Assembly: GCF_000004075.3 (NCBI RefSeq)
Contig: NC_026655.2
Span: 6,200,001 to 6,264,000 of the forward strand
Direction: 5' to 3'
DNA from: Cucumis sativus
Taxonomy: Eukaryota > Streptophyta > Magnoliopsida > Cucurbitales > Cucurbitaceae
Length of the DNA stretch: 64,000 bases
The position numbers and the translations under genes are program-made. Below are positions 23,401 through 34,753 of this stretch, in pieces (position 1 is the stretch's first letter; each line of letters begins with the position of its first letter). A model generated the notes under the pieces. It was not told the DNA's origin and searched no databases. It worked only from the letters and a program-made list of their open reading frames with translations.

Positions 23401-23646
23401 CTACCAATTTCAACAAGTGAAGGAGAAGAAGATGGCAAAGAAAATGACTCGGCAATGGTTGGCTTCTATATCAGTATGGCAGTTGGTTTTCCATTTGGCA
23501 TCAGCATACTGTTGTTTACCATTTGCACAAATGAAGCGAGGAGAATATTCTACTTTGGCATTGTGGATCGTGTCAATTATAACATACTCCAAACAATTGC
23601 CTTTCTTACAATTGGTCTGAGGAGAATGATTATATGGAGACGATGA
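20453..23646 (+). pseudogene. EIX2-like RLP-B, frameshifted copy
   Basis: Homologous to its neighbours along the full length but split into two frames. The first runs from the ATG at 20453 to a stop at 22012 (519 residues: signal peptide, LRR N-cap, N-terminal LRRs). The second continues to 23646 and carries the remaining LRRs, island, C-cap, acidic stretch, membrane helix (FYISMAVGFPFGISILLF) and the tail with YNIL. Comparison with RLP-A and RLP-C (TTTTCAACATC, TTTTCAATATC) against TTTTCTCAACATC here shows two extra bases (TC) within 21972-21975. The total length, 3194, is two over a multiple of three. Apart from this the copy looks intact, so it is either a young pseudogene, a null allele or a sequence error. 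A Ser/Thr-rich expansion follows the N-cap. Confidence 0.85.
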
Positions 23647-26600
23647 AGCTACTAATTAAAAATGCAATTTCTTGGTGGGCAGCAAGTAATGGATCAACTT
23701 TATTTTTAAAATTGATAATTTTAACAAGTCTGTCAAGTTTAGACTCAACCACATACATTTCCATCATATTTACCATTTCACCCGATTAAGTTTATTTTTG
23801 AGCTCAATTAAACTTAGTTAAGTGAATAATATTTAAATAAACAAAAATAATTAATTTGATCCAACGATGATGATAAAAACACGTGACATTATTAGAATTG
23901 ATCAATTTATGTTTTCAATTTGAATTTGAGATACATATCAACTTTTTAATTAGTTCCAAATTCAATTATTTGCACTTTGTATCATTAATTTAATAAATGA
24001 TGTGACAATTTATGATTAATCTCAAAATTTCCTATTCAACAATTAGCTTTTTAATAAAAACAATTTTTTTTAATATATAATATAATTTGGTAATTTTCTA
24101 ATATATACTATAATTTGCCTTTGCTTCATTATACTTATTTCTTATTATATCAATGAAGTGGAGATAATGAGCATGTTAAAGGGTATCCACCTAGTGGAGA
24201 TGTCTTGATAGTAGTAGGGATGTCTTGATACACCTACTGACCCATCCGTATCATTTTAAAATATATACATACATAGTTTGGTAATTTTTTTATGAAAATC
24301 AATAAAAGAGTCAAGAACAATAGTCTAACATGAATACACAGTTAACAACAAAAGATATATAAATAGATGTGATAAGTAGAGATAGTAGTAACACATGACA
24401 TTATTAACCCAGTTCGATGACACAACATCTACGTTTTGGAAGGGTTATTGACCCAGAATCTGAGATTTATTACTTTGAAATATAAATCATAAGTGTAATC
24501 TATCAACATACATATATCAGTCATATTTTGTTATATTTATAAATATTTTGATTTATTTTACTAATATTTAAAAACACATTCAAAGAGATAAAAAAAATAT
24601 TATAATATCATATATTTGAAAGGGGTTAGGTATGAACTAAAAACATTCTTTTTAGAAAATAAAATTAAAATAAAAAAACACACACACACACAAAGAAAAA
24701 CGTTGTGTTTTTAATTGTTCCCCTTCTTCAAACTTTGTATAATTTCATTGACAAATACTACCAAAAAAAGGTAAAATCGCCGACATGAGCTTAGCTCAAC
24801 TGGCACATGTATGTTCCTGTGGACAATTTCATCTCAAAATCAATTGGAAATTAGATGAGTAACTCATCCTATCTTATATAAAAAGTCTGAGTGCTTATGA
24901 TTTTCTTTATTTTTTCTAAAGTAGGATTGTCAGTATCTAAACATACCACCACAAGATAATTCCACTTTGGGGTTCACCAATCTTAGATCGAATGTCTGTT
25001 TCTACTTAATAGTCTCTAATATCATATTTGATAAATATGAAGTTTTATCTTAAAACTAATTGACAACCTATTCTATTTTATAAAATGTTTGAGTCCTTTA
25101 GTTTTTCCAACTAGACATTCTCAACCTCTCAACAAATTTCTCATATATCTCCAAATATATATATATGAACAAATTTGGCCACACCTAAATTTCACGCTTC
25201 CATCTTCTTTACACAAAGGACGAATTTTTTTAAAAAAGAAAAAAAACACACCAATGTGACACCTTTGATCTTTTGGTGCTAATTGGTTTTTACAAAAGAT
25301 AGGATCATCCTATTTTTTTTTCTTTACTTTTATTGATTGTCGTTTTTGGTACTTTAAATTGGGTTGGATAAACAATAACATCCATCGATAATGCAATCAC
25401 TTCAACTTTAGGTGATTTCTATCAATTGTGTAGAAAAGAGAAAAAACAAACAAACATAAACCTTTTACAAACATACCTTCATTTCATTTTTTATTTTTGG
25501 TTAAAGTTAAGCATATATATTTCCTTTCTTCTTCTTCCTTTCTTACCATGGTTTGAAGATTCTAAAACCAAAAATAAGTTTTTGAAAACTCGTTTTTTTC
25601 TTCCTTTTTTTTCTTCAAATTTTTGGATTTTGAAAATTAAACATATTTTCTTTCATTTTTTACCATAGTTTTTGTATTATTCTAAAGTAGAGAAGTTGCA
25701 TTTTTTAAGAAATTTAAAAAACAAAAACAAATTTTTGAAAGGTATTTTGTTAGTTCTCAAATTTTGACTCGTTTTTGTAACATTTTCAAAATAAAAAAAC
25801 TGAAATAGTTATCCAATTCAGCCTTAATAACTAATATGTATCAAGGAGTAAAAATTTTAAATTAAAAATTTAGTTAATATATAAAAGCTTTTAAATTTTG
25901 TGTCTTTCTACTCAACCATTAAACTTATATTTAATGTGTGAGGGTTAAATTAAAACATGTAACTATTGTAACTATGACTTATTAATTTGGAAGTGCCTTA
26001 AATTTAAATGGGTCTTTTAAGTGACCGTAGATAGAAAAGTTTAGCGTAACTAAAAGCAAATTTAATATAATATCTAACAATAATAATTAAATTAGGATAG
26101 TTAAATTAGGACATTTAAAGGAGGGGCACTTGTAAATAATTAAATCCATGACACACCAACTTTATTATTTGTAAAAGTGGTAAAAACAAAGCCCAACTCA
26201 CACATTAAGATGTAAAATGTCACAAATGCCCTTGTTACTAATATATGTTTGATACACCTTATACACGTTTGATACACCTAATACTCCTTGGTACACCTGA
26301 TACTTCTTGATACACCCGATATATTTGATTGATAAACTTGATGCACCTGATACTTTTTTATACACTCGATACCTTTTAATACACACCTGAAACATTACTA
26401 ATATATGTTTGATGCACCTAATGCACTGCATATATATTTGGTATTCTTCACTTATATAATTGATTGATTAAAGACATTTGATATGCTTGAAATCCTACTT
26501 ATACACTTGATATACACTTGTAAACTTGATTCATATACTTAATAATAATACACTGAGTTACATTATTCATATATTTTATAATACTCTAATGAACTGTATA

Positions 26601-27109
26601 AAATTTAAAAAAACAAAAAAGTTACGTAGTAATTATATTAACCAACTAATACGTATAATATAAGTATATCGTAACACTGATATACAAGATTGAGACAAAG
26701 TAAAACTAAAACAAAAATAATGTAAAAAAATAAAACAAAATAATTTAGAATAAGATTCAACTCACAATACACATCGAAGAAAGTAAAAAGAAAAAAGAAA
26801 ATCACAAATGAAGTTAAATTACTCCGATTAGCAACCATTACATTTCATATTGAAATTATTGTACTATTGATATTCTAAAATTAAGATTAAGATAAAAAAT
26901 AAATAATTTTTCTAGTATAAGAATAAACAAATAATTATGACCTTAAAAAGTGGAAGAAAAATAAGTTATTAAAAGGTAGTTTAGGAATAATAACAAATTT
27001 AAGACGAAGAACTAAAAATTTTGTCATATTTGAAAAATTCTAAAACAATAGACTAAAATTGGTGTATAATATTCTGAAAATGTTATCCTATACCTAAATA
27101 GTTTTGAAG
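23647..27109. other. Spacer RLP-B to RLP-C
   Basis: About 3.5 kb with no gene. Parts match the spacer upstream of RLP-D: 24480-25000 resembles 33100-33580 and 25850-26000 resembles 33670-33840, so whole units with spacers were duplicated. It also holds a (CA)n run at about 24678-24692 and a GATACAC-rich repeat at 26190-26570. The tRNA-A-box-like word TAGCTCAACTGG near 24793 may be a SINE remnant. Confidence 0.55.
26190..26570. repeat. Degenerate GATACACNTGATAC tandem repeat
   Basis: Irregular iterations of about 10-20 bases built on TTGATACACC / CTGATACTTC / TTGATGCACC. The left neighbour (about 26140-26190) resembles 43340-43400, which precedes a second such repeat. The minus-strand frame across it is only a translation of the repeat. 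Confidence 0.65.
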
Positions 27110-27519
27110 TGGGCAAGTAGGAAACTTAATAATTTAATTGTTAGCTGGACAACACTAAGTCTAGAACCTAAAGCTAATTTTTCCTTTTTCGTACGTATAT
27201 CAAATCATGGTCATATTTTTCATATGGTTAGATGATTTATGTGTAAGAAATGATAATTTGCATATGTATTATTGTTTGAAAGACATGATTTTGGATGCTT
27301 CCGATAAAAAAAAGAATTATATACCCATAATTTGGAGGCCATGTGTCATAATTGTGTCCACTTCCAACGACTTTTAGCTTCTGATCTCTCTAGTTTTTTC
27401 TTATTAACAAAAAAGAAAAATACGTTTAAGAGTGTTTATATATGCATATATATTTGTCCAATCAATTAGCAAATTTTGCAAAAACATATTCTGTGTTCTG
27501 TGAAAATTATTGGAAGCTT
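27110..27519 (+). promoter_or_regulatory. Duplicated promoter block of RLP-C
   Basis: Aligns with the upstream blocks of RLP-B and RLP-D (AGCTGGACAACACTAAG, ATATCAAATCATGG, GGTTAGATGATTTATGTG, then TTAGCAAATTTTGCAAAA). The TATA-like stretch is at 27437-27451. The in-frame ATG at 27442 lies inside this TATA stretch, so it is unlikely to be transcribed. Confidence 0.6.
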
Positions 27520-30500
27520 ATGGCCTATAAGGATTTCATTAATTGTTCTCTCTCATATGTATGGCTGCTTTGCGTAATATTGCTCTCAACTACTATGGTT
27601 GGCGCTTATTCTTCCAATAGTAACTGTAGCTCTATTGAGAGGGAAGCCTTGATTTCCTTCAAGCAAGGCTTATTAGATCCTTCTGCTCGGCTTTCTTCCT
27701 GGGTGGGTCACAATTGTTGTCAATGGCATGGCATAACCTGTGATCTCGTTTCTGGAAAAGTCACCAAAATTGATCTACACAACTCATTAAGCTCTACCAT
27801 TTCTCCAACTTTTATGTATGGTTGGAATGTTTTACAACCGTGGAAAGTATACAAGGATTTTGTACAAGAATTCCAAAAGACTTGCTTGTGGGGGAAAATA
27901 AGTTCATCTCTGCTTGAGCTCAAACATTTGAATTCTTTAGACTTAAGTCTAAATAATTTTGAAGGTGCTCCAATTCCATATTTTTTCGGAATGCTCGCGA
28001 GCTTAAGGTACCTCAACCTTTCTTTTGCAAATTTTAGTGGACAAATTCCCATTTATCTAGGAAATTTATCTAATTTGAATTATCTAGACCTTTCTACTAA
28101 TTGGAATCAAGAGTACTTTTTCAAATGGAATAATTTGCATGTTGAAAACTTGCAATGGATTTCTGGTCTTTCTTCTCTTCAGTACCTTAATCTTGGAGGG
28201 GTGAATTTTAGTAGAGTCCAAGCTTCAAATTGGATGCATGCAGTCAATGGACTTTCTTCTTTGTTAGAACTACACTTAAGTCATTGTGATATTTCAAGTT
28301 TTGATACTTCAGCTGCTTTTTTAAATCTCACTTCACTTAGAGTCCTTGATCTCTCACGTAATTGGATAAATTCTTCTATACCTTTGTGGCTATCTAACCT
28401 TACTAGCATTTCAACGCTTTATCTGAGATATAATTATTTTCGAGGTATAATGCCTCATGATTTTGTGAAATTGAAAAATCTCCAACACCTAGACTTATCC
28501 TTTAATTTTGTTGGAGATCACCCACCAAGCTTTCCAAAAAATCCATGCAAGTTACGACTTTTGAACCTTGCAGTCAATAGTTTTCAGGTTAAACTTGAAG
28601 AGTTTATGGATAGTTTCTCAAATTGTACACGGAATAGTTTGGAATCCTTGGACTTGTCAAGAAATAGATTTGTGGGAGAGATACCAAATTCATTGGGAAC
28701 ATTTGAGAACCTAAGAACCTTAAATCTCTTCGGTAATCAATTGTGGGGTTCACTTCCAAATTCAATAGGTAATTTGATATTGTTAAAATATTTAGATATC
28801 TCATATAACTCTTTAAATGGAACTATACCTTTAAGTTTTGGACAACTTTCAAACTTAGTTGAGTTCAGAAATTACCAAAATTCATGGAAGAATATAACCA
28901 TAACAGAGACACACTTAGTAAATTTGACAAAGTTGGAGATGTTCACCTTCAAGACAAAAAATAAACAAGGATTTGTTTTCAATATCTCATGCGATTGGAT
29001 TCCTCCATTCAAACTGAAGGTTCTTTATTTGGAAAATTGTCTCATTGGTCCACAGTTTCCAATTTGGCTTCAAACTCAAACTCAACTTGTTGACATCACT
29101 CTCACCGATGTTGGGATCTCTGGCTCTATACCATACGAGTGGATTTCTAACATATGTTCACAAGTCACTACATTGGATTTATCCAACAACTTGCTCAATA
29201 TGAGCTTGTCCGACATATTCATCATATCTGATCAAACTAATTTTGTTGGTGAAAGTCAAAAGCTCCTCAACGACTCAATTCCCATCCTTTATCCAAATCT
29301 AATATACTTGAATCTACGAAACAATAAACTGTGGGGCCCTATACCCTCAACTATCAATGATTCCATGCCCAACTTGTTTGAATTAGATCTGTCAAAGAAT
29401 TACCTTATTAATGGTGCAATTCCGTCATCCATTAAAATAATGAATCACCTTGGAATATTGTTAATGTCAGACAACCAACTTTCAGGGGAGCTTTCTGATG
29501 ATTGGAGTAAACTCAAATCATTGCTTGTGATTGATTTAGCCAATAATAATCTATACGGAAAAATTCCAGCCACAATAGGTTTGTCCACATCCCTTAACAT
29601 ATTAAAGTTGAGGAACAACAATTTGCATGGAGAAATTCCGGAATCCTTGCAGACTTGTTCGCTACTCACAAGCATTGATCTTTCAGGAAATAGATTCTTA
29701 AACGGAAATCTTCCTTCATGGATAGGAGAAGCTGTGTCAGAGCTGCGATTGTTAAACTTGCGGTCTAATAATTTCAGCGGAACCATTCCAAGACAGTGGT
29801 GCAATCTTCCTTTCCTTCGTATATTAGATCTATCAAACAATCGTCTTTCTGGTGAACTTCCAAATTGTTTGTATAATTGGACAGCTTTGGTCAAGGGCTA
29901 CGGTGACACTATTGGATTGGGATACTATCATGATAGTATGAAATGGGTGTATTACTTGTACGAAGAAACGACAAGGTTGGTTATGAAAGGTATAGAGTCT
30001 GAATACAACAACACTACTGTTAAGCTGGTTTTGACAATAGATCTTTCACGAAATATATTAAGTGGTGAAATTCCAAATGAGATAACAAACCTCATTTATT
30101 TGATTACTCTAAACTTGTCATGGAATGCTCTTGTGGGTACCATTCCAGAAAATATTGGGGCCATGAAGACTTTAGATACACTGGATTTCTCCCACAACCA
30201 TCTTTCAGGAAGGATTCCCGACAGCCTAGCTTCTTTAAATTTCTTGGCACATTTGAATATGTCATTCAACAATTTGACAGGAAGAATACCGACGGGTTAT
30301 CAGCTTCAAACACTGGAAGACCCCTCGATCTATGAAGGCAATCCTTATCTATGTGGACCTCCTCTAATTCAGATGAAGTGTCCAGGTGATGAAAGTTCAA
30401 GCAATGTACCAATTTCTACAAGCGAAGTAGAAGAAGATGGCAAAGCTGAAAATGACTCGGAAATGGCTGGCTTCTATATTAGTATGGCAATTGGTTTTCC

Positions 30501-30663
30501 ATTTGGCATCAACATACTGTTCTTTACCATTTTCACAAATGAAGCAAGGAGAATATTCTACTTTCGAGTTGTGGATCGTGTCAATTATAACATACTCCAA
30601 ACAATTGCCTTTCTTACAATTGGTCTGAGGAGAATGATTATATGGAGACGACGAAGCTACTAA
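27520..30663 (+). CDS. EIX2-like LRR receptor-like protein, RLP-C
   Basis: A single-exon gene of 1047 residues from the ATG at 27520. The longer frame starting at 27442 begins within the TATA region, and the paralogue RLP-B has a stop in that leader, so the conserved MAYKDF start is preferred. It has a signal peptide (about 1-28), CCQWHGITC N-cap, an extended LRR row, a non-LRR island (YEETTRLVMKGIESEY), C-cap CGPPLIQMKCPGD, acidic stretch, membrane helix FYISMAIGFPFGINILFF with GxxxG, and a short tail with the YNIL sorting motif and no kinase. The usual TGA of the paralogues reads CGA here, extending the tail by RSY before TAA. Bases 28732-29149 are identical to RLP-D. Confidence 0.93.
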   Translation: MAYKDFINCSLSYVWLLCVILLSTTMVGAYSSNSNCSSIEREALISFKQGLLDPSARLSSWVGHNCCQWHGITCDLVSGKVTKIDLHNSLSSTISPTFMYGWNVLQPWKVYKDFVQEFQKTCLWGKISSSLLELKHLNSLDLSLNNFEGAPIPYFFGMLASLRYLNLSFANFSGQIPIYLGNLSNLNYLDLSTNWNQEYFFKWNNLHVENLQWISGLSSLQYLNLGGVNFSRVQASNWMHAVNGLSSLLELHLSHCDISSFDTSAAFLNLTSLRVLDLSRNWINSSIPLWLSNLTSISTLYLRYNYFRGIMPHDFVKLKNLQHLDLSFNFVGDHPPSFPKNPCKLRLLNLAVNSFQVKLEEFMDSFSNCTRNSLESLDLSRNRFVGEIPNSLGTFENLRTLNLFGNQLWGSLPNSIGNLILLKYLDISYNSLNGTIPLSFGQLSNLVEFRNYQNSWKNITITETHLVNLTKLEMFTFKTKNKQGFVFNISCDWIPPFKLKVLYLENCLIGPQFPIWLQTQTQLVDITLTDVGISGSIPYEWISNICSQVTTLDLSNNLLNMSLSDIFIISDQTNFVGESQKLLNDSIPILYPNLIYLNLRNNKLWGPIPSTINDSMPNLFELDLSKNYLINGAIPSSIKIMNHLGILLMSDNQLSGELSDDWSKLKSLLVIDLANNNLYGKIPATIGLSTSLNILKLRNNNLHGEIPESLQTCSLLTSIDLSGNRFLNGNLPSWIGEAVSELRLLNLRSNNFSGTIPRQWCNLPFLRILDLSNNRLSGELPNCLYNWTALVKGYGDTIGLGYYHDSMKWVYYLYEETTRLVMKGIESEYNNTTVKLVLTIDLSRNILSGEIPNEITNLIYLITLNLSWNALVGTIPENIGAMKTLDTLDFSHNHLSGRIPDSLASLNFLAHLNMSFNNLTGRIPTGYQLQTLEDPSIYEGNPYLCGPPLIQMKCPGDESSSNVPISTSEVEEDGKAENDSEMAGFYISMAIGFPFGINILFFTIFTNEARRIFYFRVVDRVNYNILQTIAFLTIGLRRMIIWRRRSY

Positions 30664-31393
30664 TTAAAAATGCCATTTCTTGGTGGGCAGCAAATGGATC
30701 AAATTTATTTTTAAGATTGATAATTTGAAGAAGTGTGTTGCTTATTTTATTTTACATCAAATTAACTTGTTATGCATGTATGTTATATATTATATGGTTG
30801 TGGATTGTTGTAATTTATTATAATAAGTCAACGGATAATGTTCATAAATTATTTTGTGTTTGTTTATATTGTTATTATCATCCAATAATCATATAGATAA
30901 AAGAATGAAGTGAGTTAATTAGTTAATTAATCAATAATCAACGGATAGAGATTTCTTTATGGGACAGTTCAATTCACTTAATTAGCAAATGAATAATTAT
31001 ACTTATTCATTAATTAGTTATTTCATTTGACACATTATTCTTTTTTTCACAATAAAGCTAAAGTCTCATATTGGCAAGGACTTTTTTAAATATTTATATT
31101 TGAAAAACAACTTTCTTCAAAGTCTTTGGTAAATCTCAATATTTAATCAGAAGGATTTTATTTTTATACAATAAAAATTGGCTACTAAAAAAGAAAAGAA
31201 AAAGAAAAGAAAAAACCCTTTCAAAGATTTCACAACTATCACATTTTGTAAGATTTTTGCATAAATTGGTATTTGTATTGTTTTTTTATTTTATATTATT
31301 TGATCAGTGTTTTAGAAACACCATTTTTGACTTGCTGAACAAGTTTATGCTCTCAAAATATCTTCTTTATACAAAATCACTAAACACACACAA
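30664..31393. other. 3' flank of RLP-C, duplicated
   Basis: No gene. It aligns with the region downstream of RLP-D: shared words include AATAAAGCTAA, GTCTCATATT and ATACAATAAAAATTGGCTAC. Its last part (ATTATTTGATCAGTGTTTTAG) reappears at about 43275, on the far side of the LINE. Confidence 0.6.
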
Positions 31394-32224
31394 AAGACAG
31401 TGGTGCAATCTTCCTTTCCTTCGTATATTAGATCTATCAAATAATCGTCTTTCTGGTGAAGTTCCAAATTGTTTGTATAATTGGACAGCTTTTGTGATCA
31501 ATGGCAACCATAGCAATGACTAGTTTGGGATATTATGGTGATAATAAGGGAACAAAGTTGGTTATGAAAGGTAAAGAGTCTGAATACTACTATAATATTC
31601 TCAAGCTTGTTCTGACAATAGATCTTTCAAGGAATAAATTGAGTGGTGAAATTCCAAATGAGATAAACAAAGCTCATTCACTTGGTTACTCTAAACTTGT
31701 CTTGGAATGCTCTCTTGTGTACCATTCCAGAAAATATTGGAGCCATAAAGAATTTACAAACATTGGATCTCTCCCACAACCATCTTATTGGAAGGATCCC
31801 TGTCAGCTTAGCATCTCTAACTTTGTTGATACATTTGAGTATGTCATTCAACAATTTGACAGGAAGAATACCGACGGGTAATCAGCTTCAAACACTGGAA
31901 CACCTTCCGATCTATGAAGGCAATCCTTATTTATGTGGGCCTCCTCTTCAAATCAAGTGTCCAGGTGATGAAAGTTCAAGCAATGTACCAATTTCAACAA
32001 GAGAAGAAGAAAAAGAAGATGGTGAAGCTGAAAATGACTCGGAAATGGTTAGGATGGCAATTGGTTTTCCGGTTGGTATCAACATACTGTTCTTTACCAT
32101 TTTCACAAACCAAGCAAGGAGAGTATTCTACTTTCGTTTCGTGGATCGTGTCAATTACAACATACTTCAAACAACTGATCACTTTCTTACGTTTGGTGTG
32201 AGGAGAATGATGATATGGAGATGA
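31394..32224 (+). pseudogene. Truncated EIX2-like RLP fragment (C-terminal part)
   Basis: Homology to RLP-C begins abruptly at AAGACAGTGGTGCAATC, equivalent to the codons for RQWCNLPFLRILDLSNN, and runs to the stop at 32224. The signal peptide, N-cap and most LRRs are missing. Two frame changes are visible: one near 31495-31510 (island region) and an extra A near 31665, where GATAAACAAAG replaces GATAACAAAG of RLP-B. The last piece still encodes C-cap CGPPLQIKCPGD, acidic stretch, membrane helix and tail, but has lost the residues corresponding to GFYIS before the helix. No promoter precedes it. It is a dead partial duplicate that may still donate sequence to neighbours. Confidence 0.88.
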
Positions 32225-34139
32225 AGTTACTAATTAAAACTGCAGTTTTTCTTGGTGGATCGAGTTTATTTTTTAGATCGATAATTTTAAGAAGCGTGTT
32301 GATAATTTTGATTATAATTATAGTTGCTTTGTTTTTCTTGATTATTATTCCATATTCATCCAATAATCATATAGAAGAAAGGATGAAGTGTGTTGGTTAA
32401 TTAATCAATAGGAAGTAAAATTGGATAGAGATTTCTCTATGCTACACGTCAATATTTTACTTAACTATTATAGTCCTTTTTTAAAAATTAAACATGTTTT
32501 CTTTCATTTCTTCGGATCGATCTTAAGTAGAAAAGTAAAATATAGATATCAAAGTAAAAAAATTAGATTTAGAAGTAAAAAAAAGGGTGTTAAACAAAAA
32601 GATACTGAACTTTAATAACTATGTAAAATATTAAAAAGAGTAATAATTTTAAATTACAAATTTAGTTCATAAAAACTTATAAATTTAATATATTATCTAA
32701 AAAATAAATTCACCCAGTTAAAAGATGGAAAATTATTTTTAAAAAAAGTTAATAAAATTAGATATTTATTAAAATTTGGTGACAACGATTGTATCAAGGG
32801 GTATACAATGTGTAGACTGAGTTTCGTTTTTACCATTTTTGCAAATTATAAAGTGTGTGCTATGAACTTAATTATTATAACTTATTTTGTCATTTGTGCA
32901 AGTGCTCCAATTCAAAATTACTTTTAAGTATTTAAAAAGTAATTTCAAAAGTTTGTAACCAAACAAAAAGTTTATCGTTAAAAAATCACTATTACAAAAT
33001 CAATGGGATATAAATCTCTTTTTTTCTAAAATCACTACTCCAAGTATCACTTACAAACGTATTTATAGTCTATCAAACTGATACACACTAATTAATATTT
33101 ACGAATGATATTTTGTTATATTTATAAATATTTTAGTTTATTTTACTATATTTAAAAACATGTAATTGTAAGAAAAAAGATAATCATATATTTGATGGGG
33201 TTGTTAGGTATGAACACGAACATTCTTTTATAGAAAATAAGTAAAAGAAAGAAAAACGTTCTGTATTTTATTTCTTTTCAAATGCACCAGTCTTTTGTTC
33301 CCTTTTTTCAAACTTTGTATAGTTTCGTTGACAAATATTATGAAAAAGAAAAAAAAAATCAAAATATGTATTATGTGGAAAATTAAGCATTAGTATTTTT
33401 TTTTGTTATTATTGAGTTGGTTAAACTAATCGAAATTTCACCTCAAAATCAAATTGACAATTCTAAAAGTAACTCATCTATTTGATTTTTTTTTTATTTG
33501 TTCAACGTAGGATTCTCAAGGTTCTTAACATGTTCTCTCGAGATGTTGTACCTTCTTAGGTTCATCAATCTTAGATCGAAATACAAAAATCGAAATGATT
33601 ATCATACGAAACCTTAATAACTAGGGTGGATTTAGAAAGACTTAGTTTATAAAGCTTTGCAAAAATATTAAAAGAAAAAGTAAAAAATTTAAATTGCAAA
33701 TTTAGTTCATAAAAACTTTTAAATTTTGTCTTTGTGTTGGACCATTGAACTTATATTTATTGTGAGGGTTAAAACATGTAACTATGACTTTGTTTTATAC
33801 TAATAAGTTAATTTAGAAGTGCCATAAATTAGGAAGTTCATTAATAACAAGGTCAACAATCTTGCTACCCCTAAATGCCAAGGCTGGCTAGCTGAGTTCC
33901 ACTCACTAGTAACTTCAAACTACAGACACAATGAGGAAGTGAAACATTGATAACAGGAAAAGGAAAGAAGCAATCAATTTTTTCACTTTCTTCTCTTAGC
34001 CGGTGGTTCAAGTGTTTCCATATGTATAAATAGTTTCAATCTTTTTCTTAAAAATTTAAATGTCTTTAAATCATCTACTCGTACAGAAAAATTTAATAGG
34101 TGAAGATAAATTTAATATACCTGTATCCTAATAAATAGT
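32225..34139. other. Spacer between RLP fragment and RLP-D
   Basis: No gene. It begins with the usual RLP 3' flank and then repeats the spacer type seen before RLP-C. An inverted remnant of the 26.1-kb repeat flank is at about 32805-32935. A palindromic-family fragment with GTTATATTTATAAATATTTT is near 33116. Confidence 0.55.
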
Positions 34140-34753
34140 TTTGAATTGCAAATGTGTAGGATTGAGTTTACAGCACCAACTTTTGAACCTAAACCTAATT
34201 TTTTCGTACATATATCAAATCATGGTCCCATATACATTTTTCAAATTGTTAGATGATTTATGTGCAAGAAATATTAATATTTCCATATGTATTATTGTTT
34301 CAACCGCATGATTTTGGATGCTTCCCTGAAGTTTCTTATTAGCACTTTCACACTTGAGTGTGTGTTCAAACTTATTTATTTTTGTTTTCTTCAAAGTAGT
34401 GTTTTTTGTTTGTTACCTTCTTCTTCTTTTTTTAATAATTTATTATAATTATAAATAGTTTCAATATTTTTCTGCAATCAAATAATGCTCTATTTTAGGA
34501 GTGTGTATCATTAATAGAATTAATAGAATACGTTTTCCAATTAAGATAATAATTATATATCCATATTTTGGAGGCATGCGTGAAAAATGAGTCTATGTGA
34601 CATAATTGGGTTCACTTCCACACGACTTTTAGCTTCTCTCACTAGTTAAAATTAAAACAAGCCTTAAAGAGTTTTTATATATATATGTCCAATTGATTAG
34701 CAAATTCTGCAAAAATATATTCTGTGTTCTGTGAAAATTATTGGAATTCGCAT
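34140..34753 (+). promoter_or_regulatory. Duplicated promoter block of RLP-D
   Basis: Aligns with the blocks before RLP-B and RLP-C, including ATATCAAATCATGGTCCC, TTAGATGATTTATGTG and the leader TTAGCAAATTCTGCAAAA. The TATA-like run is at 34675-34687. Compared with the other copies the block contains extra sequence around 34380-34560. Confidence 0.6.

Noticed and set aside
24787-24830. tRNA-like or SINE sequence with an A-box word TAGCTCAACTGG
   Set aside because: No B box, no cloverleaf pairing and no clear SINE tail were seen, so no RNA gene is called.
26198-26431. 77-codon minus-strand frame with VYQ repeats
   Set aside because: It is only the translation of the degenerate GATACAC repeat.
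27442-27519. Upstream in-frame ATG giving a longer RLP-C
   Set aside because: It lies in the TATA stretch, the leader is conserved as untranslated DNA among paralogues, and RLP-B has a stop in it; the signal peptide works only from 27520.
34724-34753. Ten extra in-frame codons before RLP-D
   Set aside because: Same conserved leader as RLP-B and RLP-C; the conserved start is MADKHF at 34754.
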